From NCBI GenBank assembly GCA_016938015.1, contig JAFGVL010000077.1, positions 1-47,807 on the forward strand: 47,807 nucleotides of DNA. Reading direction: 5' to 3'. The stretch is from Paludibacteraceae bacterium (lineage in GTDB: Bacteria > Bacteroidota > Bacteroidia > Bacteroidales > Paludibacteraceae). A program made the position numbers and the translations under genes. Numbering within the stretch: position 1 is the stretch's first letter; each line of letters opens with the position of its first letter. Under the pieces are notes generated by a model, which was not told where the DNA came from, ran no database searches, and saw only the letters and a program-made list of their open reading frames with translations. Positions 36,411 to 44,771 of the stretch are shown here, piece by piece.

Positions 36411-37853
36411 TTAAATACGTTCGAGAGTAAGGAGTAAAAAATCCCAAAATTTTCCTACAGAAGGGATGTTTACTTTTTCGTCGGGCGAATGAGGAAAACA
36501 AATGGTAGGACCAAAAGACAGCATATCTAAAGTAGGATTTAACGATTTAATGATGCCACACTCTAAACCGGCATGTATTATTTTTATTTCGGGAATAACA
36601 CCCCATTTTTTGTAATAAATATTTTTCATTGTTTTTAATAATGGCGAGTCGAGTGTTGGTTGCCATTCGGGGTATCCGCTAAAAAATTGGACCTTTGCTC
36701 CGGCTAACGAAAAAACGCTTTCGTACATAGAGCATAATTCGTAAATTTTTGATTCGACCGAACTTCGCAACAAACACTTTAGCAGTATGCTATTTTGTTT
36801 TGTTTCTATTACGGCTAAATTGGTAGATGTTTGTACTACAGAAGGCATTTTAGCTACGTGATTTATAACTCCGTTAGGAGCTCCATACAATGCATTTATT
36901 ACTTTTTTTTGTACCGATTCCGGAAAAACTCCTTGTGGTATGGGCGTTTTTTCGAGGGTTATTTTAATTGTGTGCTCTATTCCTTCATACTCGTCATTAA
37001 ATAACTCTTCGGTTTCTTTGCACAAGTCATTTAGCTCATCCAACTTATCGCTTGGTATGGTAATTACTGCATTTGCTTCTCTGGGAATAGCATTGCGTAA
37101 AGAGCCTCCTGTTATACCGGCTAAACTTGCTTCATAACGAGTAACGGCTATTTTTAAAAAACGCACTAAAAGCTTGTTAGCATTAGCTCTTTCTAAGTGA
37201 ATATCAATACCGGAATGACCACCCAATAAACCACTAACACTTATTTTTAGTGCTATATCGGTTGTCGGCACACTTACCGGAGTATATCTGAAAGTAAAAT
37301 CGGCATCCAACCCTCCGGCACATCCTATTATTAGTTCTCCTTCTTGTTCAGAATCCAAGTTTAAAAAGTAATCTCCTTGAACGGCCTTTTTATCTAAACC
37401 AAAAGCACCATCCATCCCCGTTTCTTCATCAGTAGTAAAAATTGCCACTAATGCTCCGTGCTTAATTGATTTTGATTCTAAAACAGCTAAAATTGCCGCC
37501 ATCCCTATTCCGTTATCAGCTCCTAAGGTGGTATTTTTTGCTTTTATCCAATCGCCATCTATATACATTGGCAAAGGGTCCAACTCAAAATTATGCGCAA
37601 TACCCGAATTTTTTTGTGGCACCATATCCATATGGGCTTGCAAAATAACTGTTTTTGTTGAGCCGGATTTGCTATTGGCAGGTTTTCTGATAATTACATT
37701 ACCGGTCTTGTCTGTTTGCACGTGCAAGCCTTCTTTTTGTGCGAAACGAATTAAGAATTGCCTTATCCTTTCAGTATGTCCCGATGGATGAGGAAGTTGA
37801 GTTATGGCATAAAAATGTTGCCATAAAGCCTGTGGTTGTAGTGTTGAAAACAT
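36411..37853 (-). CDS. pepD: Aminoacyl-histidine dipeptidase (M20 family)
   Basis: 480-residue M20 zinc peptidase hydrolysing Xaa-His and other dipeptides. Metal-binding segments: VILQAHMDMVPQ (His, Asp), LGADNGIGMAA (bridging Asp) and FTTDEETGMDGAFGLD (Glu pair), then the LGGHSGIDIHLERANANKL dimerisation/lid region characteristic of PepD. LECGIIKSLNP and DMLSFGPTICFPHSPDEKVN near the end supply the last ligand. The protein is cytosolic. Its promoter is not obvious by the TAnnTTTG rule. Confidence 0.95.
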   Translation of the reverse strand: MFSTLQPQALWQHFYAITQLPHPSGHTERIRQFLIRFAQKEGLHVQTDKTGNVIIRKPANSKSGSTKTVILQAHMDMVPQKNSGIAHNFELDPLPMYIDGDWIKAKNTTLGADNGIGMAAILAVLESKSIKHGALVAIFTTDEETGMDGAFGLDKKAVQGDYFLNLDSEQEGELIIGCAGGLDADFTFRYTPVSVPTTDIALKISVSGLLGGHSGIDIHLERANANKLLVRFLKIAVTRYEASLAGITGGSLRNAIPREANAVITIPSDKLDELNDLCKETEELFNDEYEGIEHTIKITLEKTPIPQGVFPESVQKKVINALYGAPNGVINHVAKMPSVVQTSTNLAVIETKQNSILLKCLLRSSVESKIYELCSMYESVFSLAGAKVQFFSGYPEWQPTLDSPLLKTMKNIYYKKWGVIPEIKIIHAGLECGIIKSLNPTLDMLSFGPTICFPHSPDEKVNIPSVGKFWDFLLLTLERI

Positions 37854-37929
37854 ATGGTTGTTTGGTTGGTTAAGTATTATTTCTAAACTTTATTTAAACA
37901 GTTTATCATATTTTCTTTTTTAAGAATGA

Positions 37930-37955
37930 GACATATTGTCCGTTGTCGTATTGTC
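37930..37955 (+). promoter_or_regulatory. C-box: double operator of the second RM system
   Basis: Two 11-base operators separated by CGTT: GACATATTGTC (37930-37940) and GTCGTATTGTC (37945-37955). The first is symmetric (GACA-TAT-TGTC); the second is imperfect. This matches the layout of known C-protein boxes (two GACT-N3-AGTC-like sites with a 4-base gap; C.Esp1396I type). It lies 25 bases before the C gene and overlaps the predicted -33 element. Confidence 0.8.
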
Positions 37956-37973
37956 TGCATAAAAATATATTTG
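37943..37973 (+). promoter_or_regulatory. Predicted promoter of the C-protein gene
   Basis: TTG (37943-37945) and TATATTTG (37966-37973), 20-base spacer as in the gyrB promoter. The -33 lies in the gap and start of the right-hand operator, so a dimer on the right site should repress, and one on the left could activate. Predicted start 37977-37980, almost at the ATG (37981). Confidence 0.65.
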
Positions 37974-37980
37974 TAAAATT

Positions 37981-38199
37981 ATGGAAAAAGAATTGATTCT
38001 AAAAAGATTAGGGGAAATAGTTAAGAGTAAAAGGAATAAACTTAATATTTCTCAAGAGGAACTTGCATTTAAATGCGGTTTTGATAGGACATATATCAGT
38101 TTAGTTGAAAGAGGTTTACGAAATATAACTTTCACAAACTTATTAATACTTTCAAAAGGATTGGATACAAATATTAGTTCATTAACAAAAGATTTATAA
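37981..38199 (+). CDS. Controller (C) protein of the second RM system
   Basis: 72-residue helix-turn-helix regulator of the C-protein kind: MEKELILKRLGEIVKSKRNK, then ISQEELAFKCGFDRTYISLVERG, then FTNLLILSKGLDTN. C proteins autoregulate and delay restriction until methylation is complete. Supporting context: it is the first gene of the unit, has a C-box just upstream, and overlaps the putative endonuclease by one base (TAATG), giving coupled translation. It is at the short end for C proteins. The predicted start of transcription coincides with the ATG, suggesting a leaderless mRNA as reported for several C genes. Confidence 0.85.
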   Translation: MEKELILKRLGEIVKSKRNKLNISQEELAFKCGFDRTYISLVERGLRNITFTNLLILSKGLDTNISSLTKDL

Positions 38200-39176
38200 T
38201 GTCACTAACACCAAAGGATACTAAACATGCTCTTCAAATTCAAGCGGGAATTGCCGGCAGAATTGCAGGACATAATTTTGAAACTAATTTAGCACAATCA
38301 ATTAACAACTTATCCTGTCCGATTGAGGTTTTTCCTTTACCAAAAAATTTAATCTATGAAAAACCTGAAATTTCTATTGCAAAAAAGGCTCTTCAGGTTT
38401 TAGGTTGGGATAAATGCCATAAAGTTGAAGCTATAGCCCTTGGTGCCCTCGCAACTGCGGAGGATGGCAAAAAATGGCTTGAAGTAAATGGAATGAGAGT
38501 AAAAGCTTGTAAAAGTGATATTCTTTTAAGAATTTATAATGAAGATTTGAAGTTGACGCAGACAGTAGGAGTTTCTATAAAACAATGTAGTAATAAAAAC
38601 CCAACGAATGCCCAATTGTATTTTACTACAGCCAGAGCTTTTTGTGAATTATTGAGAAATAACGGGATTCCTGTTTCAGATAAAGCCGTCAATGCTTTAA
38701 GGCAATTTTGTGGGGATAATGGTTTTTCCCCTGTTGATAATCCATCTGATTTAGTTGGAAGAGTATCAGACCCAAGAAGATATTTTTGGGAAGAAATAAA
38801 TGAAGAAGGAAGGCTTGAACTTGAAAAAATATTTAGTGAAAAGCAGCGAGAAATTACAAAGTTATTATTGCAAAAAGCATATATTAATGATCCCTTTACT
38901 CCTGAGCTGCTTATACATCAAACTAAAAAGATGCAACCTGGACAAGCACAAGAATATGCATTATATTCAATTGATGAATTAATAAGCCTTTCTTCGAAAT
39001 ATGCTGGATTTGAAAAGAAAAAATATAGTGTAAAAAAAGGCTCATATGTTGACCCTGTTGGTATTGAACATGATGCGCCAAGATTTGGTGTAGTTCAAAT
39101 GCAAAGAGGAGGTCAACAGCAACATCCTGAGCAACTTCAATTTAATTTGCAAGCAGGGTACTTTTATAAAATATAA
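38199..39176 (+). CDS. Putative type II restriction endonuclease of the second RM system
   Basis: 325-residue protein without a name I can give. The N terminus IQAGIAGRIAGHNFETNLAQ is typical of restriction enzyme openings, and KACKSDILLRIYNEDLK followed by QTVGVSIKQCSNKNP looks like a PD-(D/E)xK-type core with D...S-x-K in place of D...E-x-K. No HNH, GIY-YIG or PLD motif is visible. Function is inferred mainly from position: coupled to a C gene and convergent, with a 13-base overlap, with a C5 methyltransferase. It could be a different effector protein. The recognition sequence is unknown. Confidence 0.65.
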   Translation: MSLTPKDTKHALQIQAGIAGRIAGHNFETNLAQSINNLSCPIEVFPLPKNLIYEKPEISIAKKALQVLGWDKCHKVEAIALGALATAEDGKKWLEVNGMRVKACKSDILLRIYNEDLKLTQTVGVSIKQCSNKNPTNAQLYFTTARAFCELLRNNGIPVSDKAVNALRQFCGDNGFSPVDNPSDLVGRVSDPRRYFWEEINEEGRLELEKIFSEKQREITKLLLQKAYINDPFTPELLIHQTKKMQPGQAQEYALYSIDELISLSSKYAGFEKKKYSVKKGSYVDPVGIEHDAPRFGVVQMQRGGQQQHPEQLQFNLQAGYFYKI

Positions 39177-40549
39177 TTATCTCTTATAAATTTTGCTAAT
39201 TCAAATCCTAATAAAGGTGGAACAGCATTTCCTATAACTGTTCTAATAGTGCCGTCATTCCCTGTAAGCTTGAATGAATCAGGAAAACTTTGTAACCTAA
39301 GAGCTTCTCTAGTCGTCAATGCCCTAGTTGCTATTGGATGGACATTCCGACAGCCTGAAATCATTCCATAAGTTGTTGCTACTGTTCCAGCAGGTTCCAT
39401 CCAAATTTGTCTCTTATATGTGGTGTTATAACCGGAAGGGGGTCTTAGTGTTGGGTCTACATTATCATGTGCACTTTTACCTTCCGGCACATCAACTAAC
39501 CATCTAATTACATGTTCAGGGTGATTTACAGCTCTATGATATTCATCGTTTATACTTTTTTCTCCTGATTCAAGATATTCTAAATCAGAAACCCCATCAC
39601 CAAATGTAAAGTATGGAGGGGTTGAATTAAAAAGGTTATTAGAATTTCCGTATGTGATTGGAGCAATAGAAGGAGTTTTTTTTAAGTCTTTTCTAACTGC
39701 AATAAAAATTACTCTTTCTCTATGTTGTGGTACTCCATAATCTTTTGCATTTACATTAAAGAATGTGCTTTTGTAACCCATTTTCTCAAAAGTGTCAAGA
39801 ATTCGTGTACGAACAAGGCTTCCATTTGGATCTTTCATCGAAGTAAGAAGACGAACATTCTCAATTAAAATAATTTTAGGATTTATTTGTGCGGCAATTT
39901 CTAAATAATACTCAAAAAGATTGTTTCTTTTGTCGTTAACATCTCTTTTCCCGGTTAAACTAAAACCTTGACAGGGTGGTCCTCCAACCATTAAATCAAT
40001 AGTTTTATGTTTTTCTAGAACTTTTGAAATATCATTTGAAGTTATTTCTTTAATGTCATTTGGTAAAAAATAGGCACTTGGAAAGTTTAGTTTATAAATT
40101 GATTTATAGTTTTCTACTAGTTCATTTGTTGCTACAATCTCAAATCCTGCAGCTTTAACTCCGTAACACAATCCTCCACATCCTGCAAAAAATGAAACTG
40201 CTTTAAGTCCGGTGTTTTGTGGATTCAAAAAATGATTTTCTAAGGTTCTTAATATTTCTAAATATTCTTTATTTCTCTCAGTTTTAATTATTTTTTTACG
40301 AGGCTTTTGGGCAATTATTGATTCAAGATGTTGACTATTCTGAAGTCTTTTCTTTTTTAATTTTTGTATAGTTTTTTCATCAATCTTTTCTAAGTGAATA
40401 GCAATCTTATTTACTTCATGAACCGTTAAATTCATTTTACCAAGCTCAAAAGCAGAAATGCGAGCTTGTTCAATGCCAGTAATGACTGCTAACTTTGATT
40501 GACTCAATCCAATATCAGTTCTTTTTTCTCTTATATTAAACCCTGTCAT
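39164..40549 (-). CDS. C5-cytosine DNA methyltransferase with N-terminal helix-turn-helix
   Basis: 461-residue m5C methyltransferase. Residues about 1-60 form an XRE-type helix-turn-helix (MTGFNIREKRTDIGLSQSK, then LAVITGIEQARISAFELGK), and residues 60-105 a basic linker. The methyltransferase core begins near residue 117: I (AVSFFAGCGGLCYGVKAAGF), IV (VGGPPCQGFSLTGKRD), VI (ILIENVRLL), VIII (PQHRERVIFIAV), IX (REALRLQSFPDSF), X (IGNAVPPLLGFELAKFI). N-terminal HTH fusions in some methyltransferases (for example M.EcoRII, M.SsoII) let them repress their own transcription. It overlaps the upstream regulator by 14 bases. Confidence 0.93.
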   Translation of the reverse strand: MTGFNIREKRTDIGLSQSKLAVITGIEQARISAFELGKMNLTVHEVNKIAIHLEKIDEKTIQKLKKKRLQNSQHLESIIAQKPRKKIIKTERNKEYLEILRTLENHFLNPQNTGLKAVSFFAGCGGLCYGVKAAGFEIVATNELVENYKSIYKLNFPSAYFLPNDIKEITSNDISKVLEKHKTIDLMVGGPPCQGFSLTGKRDVNDKRNNLFEYYLEIAAQINPKIILIENVRLLTSMKDPNGSLVRTRILDTFEKMGYKSTFFNVNAKDYGVPQHRERVIFIAVRKDLKKTPSIAPITYGNSNNLFNSTPPYFTFGDGVSDLEYLESGEKSINDEYHRAVNHPEHVIRWLVDVPEGKSAHDNVDPTLRPPSGYNTTYKRQIWMEPAGTVATTYGMISGCRNVHPIATRALTTREALRLQSFPDSFKLTGNDGTIRTVIGNAVPPLLGFELAKFIRDNYIL

Positions 40550-40856
40550 GGTTCTTGTTTTCTTTTTTGATATTATATCTTATCTTTTCTTCAGCAACTT
40601 GCATTGCAAGCAATGCAAGGTCATCATCTTGTACCTCGTAAAATAATTTATCTGAAAGCCAAGCAATAATGACTTCTTCTTTTTTGTTTTTGTAAAAATC
40701 ACCAAGAGCTTTAACCTGTTCCTTTGTAGGCATACGCTTGTCTTGTTCTATTTTGCTTAAAATAGTAGGGTCTATAGAGAGTTCTGCTCCAACTTCTCGA
40801 AGAAGTAATCCTTTTTCTTCTCTTAATTTTCTTAATGTAGTTCCAATTGTTTTCAA
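40536..40856 (-). CDS. XRE-family regulator upstream of the HTH-fused methyltransferase
   Basis: 106-residue helix-turn-helix protein: IGTTLRKLREEKGLLLREVG, then AELSIDPTILSKIEQDKR and a PTKEQVKALGDFYK helix, followed by an acidic tail of about 45 residues (YEVQDDDLALLAMQVAEEKI). It precedes the methyltransferase with a 14-base overlap. A frame extends upstream to an ATG at 40916, but a -7 promoter element (TATATTTG, 40887-40894) falls inside that stretch and the extra residues do not look like part of the HTH fold, so the TTG at 40856 is preferred; this choice is uncertain. It may regulate modification, giving the locus a second controller. Confidence 0.75.
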   Translation of the reverse strand: MKTIGTTLRKLREEKGLLLREVGAELSIDPTILSKIEQDKRMPTKEQVKALGDFYKNKKEEVIIAWLSDKLFYEVQDDDLALLAMQVAEEKIRYNIKKENKNHDRV

Positions 40857-40886
40857 TATGCCTAATTTTGACTTGACAAATAATGG

Positions 40887-40894
40887 CAAATATA
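40887..40894 (-). promoter_or_regulatory. Predicted -7 promoter element of the methyltransferase transcript
   Basis: Minus-strand TATATTTG, with a predicted start near 40880 and a leader of about 24 bases to the TTG at 40856. No clear double C-box here, unlike the opposite transcript. Confidence 0.45.
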
Positions 40895-40991
40895 CTGTAT
40901 CTTTTAATAAGAGCAAAATAAAATTACGTTCTTTATTTTTGAAGCAAAGGCTCCTTTCTAGTGCTTTTTTAACTATTCCATTTTAAAAACC

Positions 40992-42116
40992 CTACAACTG
41001 CTTTATAAAAGCACGACGTTTTTTTGTGCGAACATGTTCAAAAGAGCTCCACTGTTGGGTAATTTTATTATTTGTTTCTAATTCCGGGTTGCTTTCGCAA
41101 TGCGTATATCCATTTTTTACATAGTTGGGAAACGCATCGGCAAAAATTAGGGCAATAATTCCCTTATTTTGGTAGTCGGGATGAATGGCAATTAGCAATA
41201 GCTCCACCAAATCATTCTTTTTTAATGCCTTGAGTAAATAAATAAACCCAAAAGGCAAAAGATGTCCGTTTGCTTTGCGTAAAGCTTTTGTTAAACTGGG
41301 TATGGCTAAACCAAAAGCAATAACATTATCTTCTTTATCTACAATAACCGATAAGGTATCTAAGCGTATAAAACCCAAATACAATTTTATGTAATGGTCT
41401 ATTTGTTTTTGAGTTAAAGGAGATGCACCATACAATTCGGCATAACAAATATTCCACAAATCGAATATTTTCTGACCGTAATTTTTTATCAGCTCTTTTT
41501 TATTTTTAAAGTGTTTGGCCGATAAGCCATATTTTGTTTTAAGCAAATCTACCACCCGTGTAAAACGATTCGGAAACACTTTCGGAACCGTAATTAAATA
41601 TTCGTTCCAATCTACTTCTTTTTGGTAACCTAAAGCCTCGATATGTGTTTGGTAGTAAGGGTAATTATAAATGGTTGCCATAGTACTCATCTTGTCAAAC
41701 CCTTCAATTAGAAGTCCTTCATTATCGAGGTCGGTTAATCCCATGGGACCTACAATGGCTTTCATTCCTTTGCGCTTTACCCAATTTTCTGTCGCTTTAA
41801 AAAGAGCCGCCGAAACTTCGGCATCATCAATAAAATCGACCCAACCAAATCGACCATGTTCTACCTTGTTGTACTTGTTGGCAGCGTGATTAATTATGGC
41901 AGCAATTCTTCCCACTATTTTACCCTCTTTGTATGCTACAAAATAGGCTGTTTCGCAAAAATCAAAAGCAGGGTTTTTATCTTTTCGTAAGGTAATAAGC
42001 TCATCTGCAATAAGTGGCGGAGCTACATAAGTATTCTCCTTATACAGGTTTAGGTTAAATTTTATAAAGCTTTTTAACTCTTTTTTGGTGCTAACTTCTT
42101 TAATTTCTACAGGCAT
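40992..42116 (-). CDS. GNAT-like acyltransferase-fold protein, function unknown
   Basis: 374-residue cytosolic protein. The first ~160 residues include FVAYKEGKIVGRIAAIINHAAN, like the A/B region of a GNAT fold, and KAIVGPMGLTDLDNEGLLIEGFD. The C-terminal part has ELLLIAIHPDYQNKGIIALIFADAF, resembling the acetyl-CoA-binding Q/RxxGxG/A loop (here QNKGII). It therefore looks like a two-domain GNAT-type protein found widely in Bacteroidota and some other bacteria, with no assigned substrate. It is next to the RM locus but belongs to the chromosomal backbone by codon style. Upstream DNA shows no TAnnTTTG match. Confidence 0.75.
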   Translation of the reverse strand: MPVEIKEVSTKKELKSFIKFNLNLYKENTYVAPPLIADELITLRKDKNPAFDFCETAYFVAYKEGKIVGRIAAIINHAANKYNKVEHGRFGWVDFIDDAEVSAALFKATENWVKRKGMKAIVGPMGLTDLDNEGLLIEGFDKMSTMATIYNYPYYQTHIEALGYQKEVDWNEYLITVPKVFPNRFTRVVDLLKTKYGLSAKHFKNKKELIKNYGQKIFDLWNICYAELYGASPLTQKQIDHYIKLYLGFIRLDTLSVIVDKEDNVIAFGLAIPSLTKALRKANGHLLPFGFIYLLKALKKNDLVELLLIAIHPDYQNKGIIALIFADAFPNYVKNGYTHCESNPELETNNKITQQWSSFEHVRTKKRRAFIKQL

Positions 42117-42227
42117 ATGCGCTGAGATTAGTTGATTCTTTATGCAAAGAAAATTAAAAAAACGGATTTAAATCTTTTTCTTTAGATATTTGACATTTCT
42201 TAATTTGTATTTGATATTGATTTAATG

Positions 42228-42235
42228 TATTTTTG
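42228..42235 (+). promoter_or_regulatory. Predicted -7 promoter element of nfnA
   Basis: TATTTTTG, matching TAnnTTTG; predicted start near 42241 and a leader of about 26 bases to ATG 42267. Confidence 0.4.
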
Positions 42236-42266
42236 GGCTCATTTTCAACAAAACACTATCGATATT

Positions 42267-43082
42267 ATGAACAAAATTGTAAAAAAAGAAGTTTTTTCCG
42301 ACAAGGTAGTTCGTTTAGACATTGAAGCACCATTAATAGCAAAATCTCGTAAAGCAGGGCATTTTGTTATGGTAAAGGTTGACGAACATGGAGAAAGAAT
42401 TCCTCTAACCATTGCATCATCTGATACTGAAAAAGGAACAATAACACTTGTTGTTCAAAACGTGGGCAGGTCGTCGGCAAAATTGTGCAAGCTTAACGAA
42501 GGAGATGTAATAGAACATGTTGTTGGTCCTTTAGGAAAAGCTACTCATATAGAAAACTTCGGTACAGCCGTTTGTGCTTGCGGAGGAGTTGGTACAGCTC
42601 CGATGCTTCCAATAGTTGAAGCGCTAAAAAAAGCAGGAAATAAAGTAATTACCGTATTGGCTGCCAGAACTAAAGATTTAATCATTTTAGAAGAGCAAAT
42701 ACGCCAATATTCTGATGAAGTTATTGTAATGACCGACGATGGTTCTTATGGCAAAAAAGGTTTGGTAACCAATGGAGTAGAAGAGATAATTAACAGAGAA
42801 AAGGTAGATATTTGTGTGACTATCGGACCTGCTGTTATGATGAAATTTGTTTCTCTTTTAACTAAAAAATACAATGTGCCAACCGTAGCTTCTTTAAACA
42901 CCATAATGGTAGATGGTACCGGCATGTGTGGCGCTTGCAGAGTTACTGTTGGCGGGCAAACAAAATTTGTGTGCGTGGATGGACCTGAGTTTGATGCCCA
43001 TCAAGTAGATTTTGACCAAATGATTGCACGCTTGGGAGCTTATAAAGATATCGAAGCCGAAGATAATTGCAAAGCAATCTAA
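42267..43082 (+). CDS. nfnA: Ferredoxin-NADP oxidoreductase subunit alpha (NfnA-like)
   Basis: 271-residue small subunit of the electron-bifurcating NADH-dependent reduced ferredoxin:NADP oxidoreductase, or the close sulfide dehydrogenase/PyrK relatives. FAD-binding part: AGHFVMVKVDEHGERIPLTI; NAD-binding part: CACGGVGTAPMLPIVEALKK; a [2Fe-2S] site near the end, TGMCGACRVTVGGQTKFVCVDG, with three cysteines visible, as in NfnA where an Asp is the fourth ligand. A frame extends upstream to 42225, but ATG 42267 starts the conserved region. It lies directly before nfnB with a 90-base gap. Confidence 0.88.
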   Translation: MNKIVKKEVFSDKVVRLDIEAPLIAKSRKAGHFVMVKVDEHGERIPLTIASSDTEKGTITLVVQNVGRSSAKLCKLNEGDVIEHVVGPLGKATHIENFGTAVCACGGVGTAPMLPIVEALKKAGNKVITVLAARTKDLIILEEQIRQYSDEVIVMTDDGSYGKKGLVTNGVEEIINREKVDICVTIGPAVMMKFVSLLTKKYNVPTVASLNTIMVDGTGMCGACRVTVGGQTKFVCVDGPEFDAHQVDFDQMIARLGAYKDIEAEDNCKAI

Positions 43083-43172
43083 AAAACGATAAGAGATTAA
43101 GGATAAACGATGAAACGAAAATCTCCTCAAGCTCAAAAGATATTCAAATAGTAATTAGTAAATTAAAAAGAT
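43083..43172. repeat. Purine-rich degenerate repeat between nfnA and nfnB
   Basis: Spacer of 90 bases in an operon-like pair. 43087-43121 has overlapping AACGAT/GATAA units (AACGATAAGA, GATAAACGATGAAACG). It resembles, on the opposite strand, the G-poor ATCTTT tract before murF. No gene, no terminator; whether it stabilises or separates expression of nfnA and nfnB is unknown. Confidence 0.4.
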
Positions 43173-44624
43173 ATGTCGGAAGATAGAAATGCACCATGGC
43201 GAGATGAGTTACGCAAAACCATTAAGGCCAAAGACCGTACTGCCTTAGAGCGAGTACACATGAACGAACTTGATCCTGAATACCGCAGTCATAATAAAGA
43301 AGAAGTAAACCAAGGCTTAACTGCAGAACAAGCCATGAAAGAAGCTCAACGCTGCATCGATTGTGCTAACCCAACTTGTATGCAAGGCTGTCCGGTTTCT
43401 ATTGATATTCCCGGTTTTATAAAAAATATTGAACGTGGAGAATTTTTGCAAGCTGCAAAAGTATTGAAAAACACCAGCGCTTTACCGGCTGTTTGCGGTC
43501 GTGTTTGTCCACAAGAAGTACAATGCGAAGCGCAATGTATCCACGTTAAAATGGGCAAACAAGCTGTTGCAATTGGGCATCTTGAACGCTTCGCTGCCGA
43601 TTACGAAAGAGAAAGCGGGAAAATGGATATTCCGGTTTGCGCTCCTTCTAACGGAATTAAAGTTGGTATTATTGGCGCCGGACCTGCCGGTTTATCGTGC
43701 GCCGGCGATTTGGCAAAACTTGGCTATGATGTTACTGTTTTTGAAGCTTTGCACGAAGTGGGTGGCGTTTTAAAATATGGAATTCCGGAATTTCGTTTAC
43801 CAAACGTAATTGTTGATGTAGAGGTAGAGGTGCTTCGTAAAATGGGCGTTAAATTTATTACCGACTGCCTTGTTGGTAAAACAGTTACCTTGGAAGATTT
43901 ACAAGCAGAAGGATTTAAATGTTTCTTTGTTGCCAGTGGTGCCGGATTACCAAACTTTATGAATATTCCGGGCGAAAACCTTATCAACGTACTTTCTTCG
44001 AACGAATACTTAACCCGCGTTAATTTAATGGATGCGGCAAATCCTGAATCTGATACCCCTGTATTTTTCGGTAAAAACGTAGCTATTATTGGAGGAGGTA
44101 ATACTGCAATGGACTCAGTACGTACCGCTAAACGCTTAGGCGCAAAACGCTCTATGATTGTTTACCGTAGGTCTGAACAAGAAATGCCTGCTCGTTTAGA
44201 AGAAGTAAAACACGCCAAAGAAGAAGGGGTTGAATTTATGACCCTACACAACCCTATTGAATATATCGGTGATGAAAAAGGACGCGTAAAACAAATGCGT
44301 TTACAAAAAATGGAATTAGGCGAACCCGATGCATCAGGCAGACGCAAACCGGTAGAAATACCGGGCGCTATCGAAACCATCGATGTAGATATGGTAATTG
44401 TAGCTATCGGAGTGTCGCCAAACCCAATTGTGCCTAGCTCTATTAAGGGATTGGAAATTACTAAGTGGCATACCATTGTGGTTAACGAAAGCATGCAATC
44501 ATCTATACCGGTAGTTTTTGCCGGAGGCGATATTGTTCGTGGTGGTGCCACTGTTATTCTTGCAATGGGCGACGGACGAAGAGCTGCTGCCGGAATTGAT
44601 GCTTATTTGCAAAATAAAAAATAA
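43173..44624 (+). CDS. nfnB: Ferredoxin-NADP oxidoreductase subunit beta (NfnB-like; also annotated glutamate synthase small subunit)
   Basis: 483-residue flavoprotein. N-terminal cysteine motif for [4Fe-4S] clusters: CIDCANPTCMQGCPVSIDIP and CGRVCPQEVQCEAQCIH; FAD-binding GIIGAGPAGLSCAGDLAKLG; NADP-binding AIIGGGNTAMDSVRTAKRLG; FAGGDIVRGGATVILAMGDG near the end. Families annotated GltD/GltA and NfnB cannot be fully separated by sequence alone, but the nfnA neighbour strongly supports NfnB. The complex couples NADH and reduced ferredoxin to NADP reduction in anaerobes. A terminator follows. Confidence 0.9.
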   Translation: MSEDRNAPWRDELRKTIKAKDRTALERVHMNELDPEYRSHNKEEVNQGLTAEQAMKEAQRCIDCANPTCMQGCPVSIDIPGFIKNIERGEFLQAAKVLKNTSALPAVCGRVCPQEVQCEAQCIHVKMGKQAVAIGHLERFAADYERESGKMDIPVCAPSNGIKVGIIGAGPAGLSCAGDLAKLGYDVTVFEALHEVGGVLKYGIPEFRLPNVIVDVEVEVLRKMGVKFITDCLVGKTVTLEDLQAEGFKCFFVASGAGLPNFMNIPGENLINVLSSNEYLTRVNLMDAANPESDTPVFFGKNVAIIGGGNTAMDSVRTAKRLGAKRSMIVYRRSEQEMPARLEEVKHAKEEGVEFMTLHNPIEYIGDEKGRVKQMRLQKMELGEPDASGRRKPVEIPGAIETIDVDMVIVAIGVSPNPIVPSSIKGLEITKWHTIVVNESMQSSIPVVFAGGDIVRGGATVILAMGDGRRAAAGIDAYLQNKK

Positions 44625-44647
44625 AAAAATTACAATACCGTGAAAAG

Positions 44648-44679
44648 AACCTTCCGTAGCAAATACGGGAGGTTTTTTT
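44648..44679 (+). terminator. Rho-independent terminator after nfnB
   Basis: Eleven-pair stem AACCTTCCGTA / TACGGGAGGTT (one G-U) with a five-base loop, then a T run. It closes the nfnAB transcript 24 bases after the stop codon. Confidence 0.8.
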
Positions 44680-44745
44680 GTTGAATAACATATTCTAAAA
44701 ACAAGATAATTTTATTTAAACTAAGCTTCAAACAAACAAAATTTA

Positions 44746-44753
44746 TATCTTTG
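44746..44753 (+). promoter_or_regulatory. Predicted -7 promoter element of the surface-protein gene
   Basis: TATCTTTG about 18 bases before the ATG at 44772, with a predicted start near 44760. Confidence 0.5.
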
Positions 44754-44771
44754 TGTTTATTCCATACGCTT

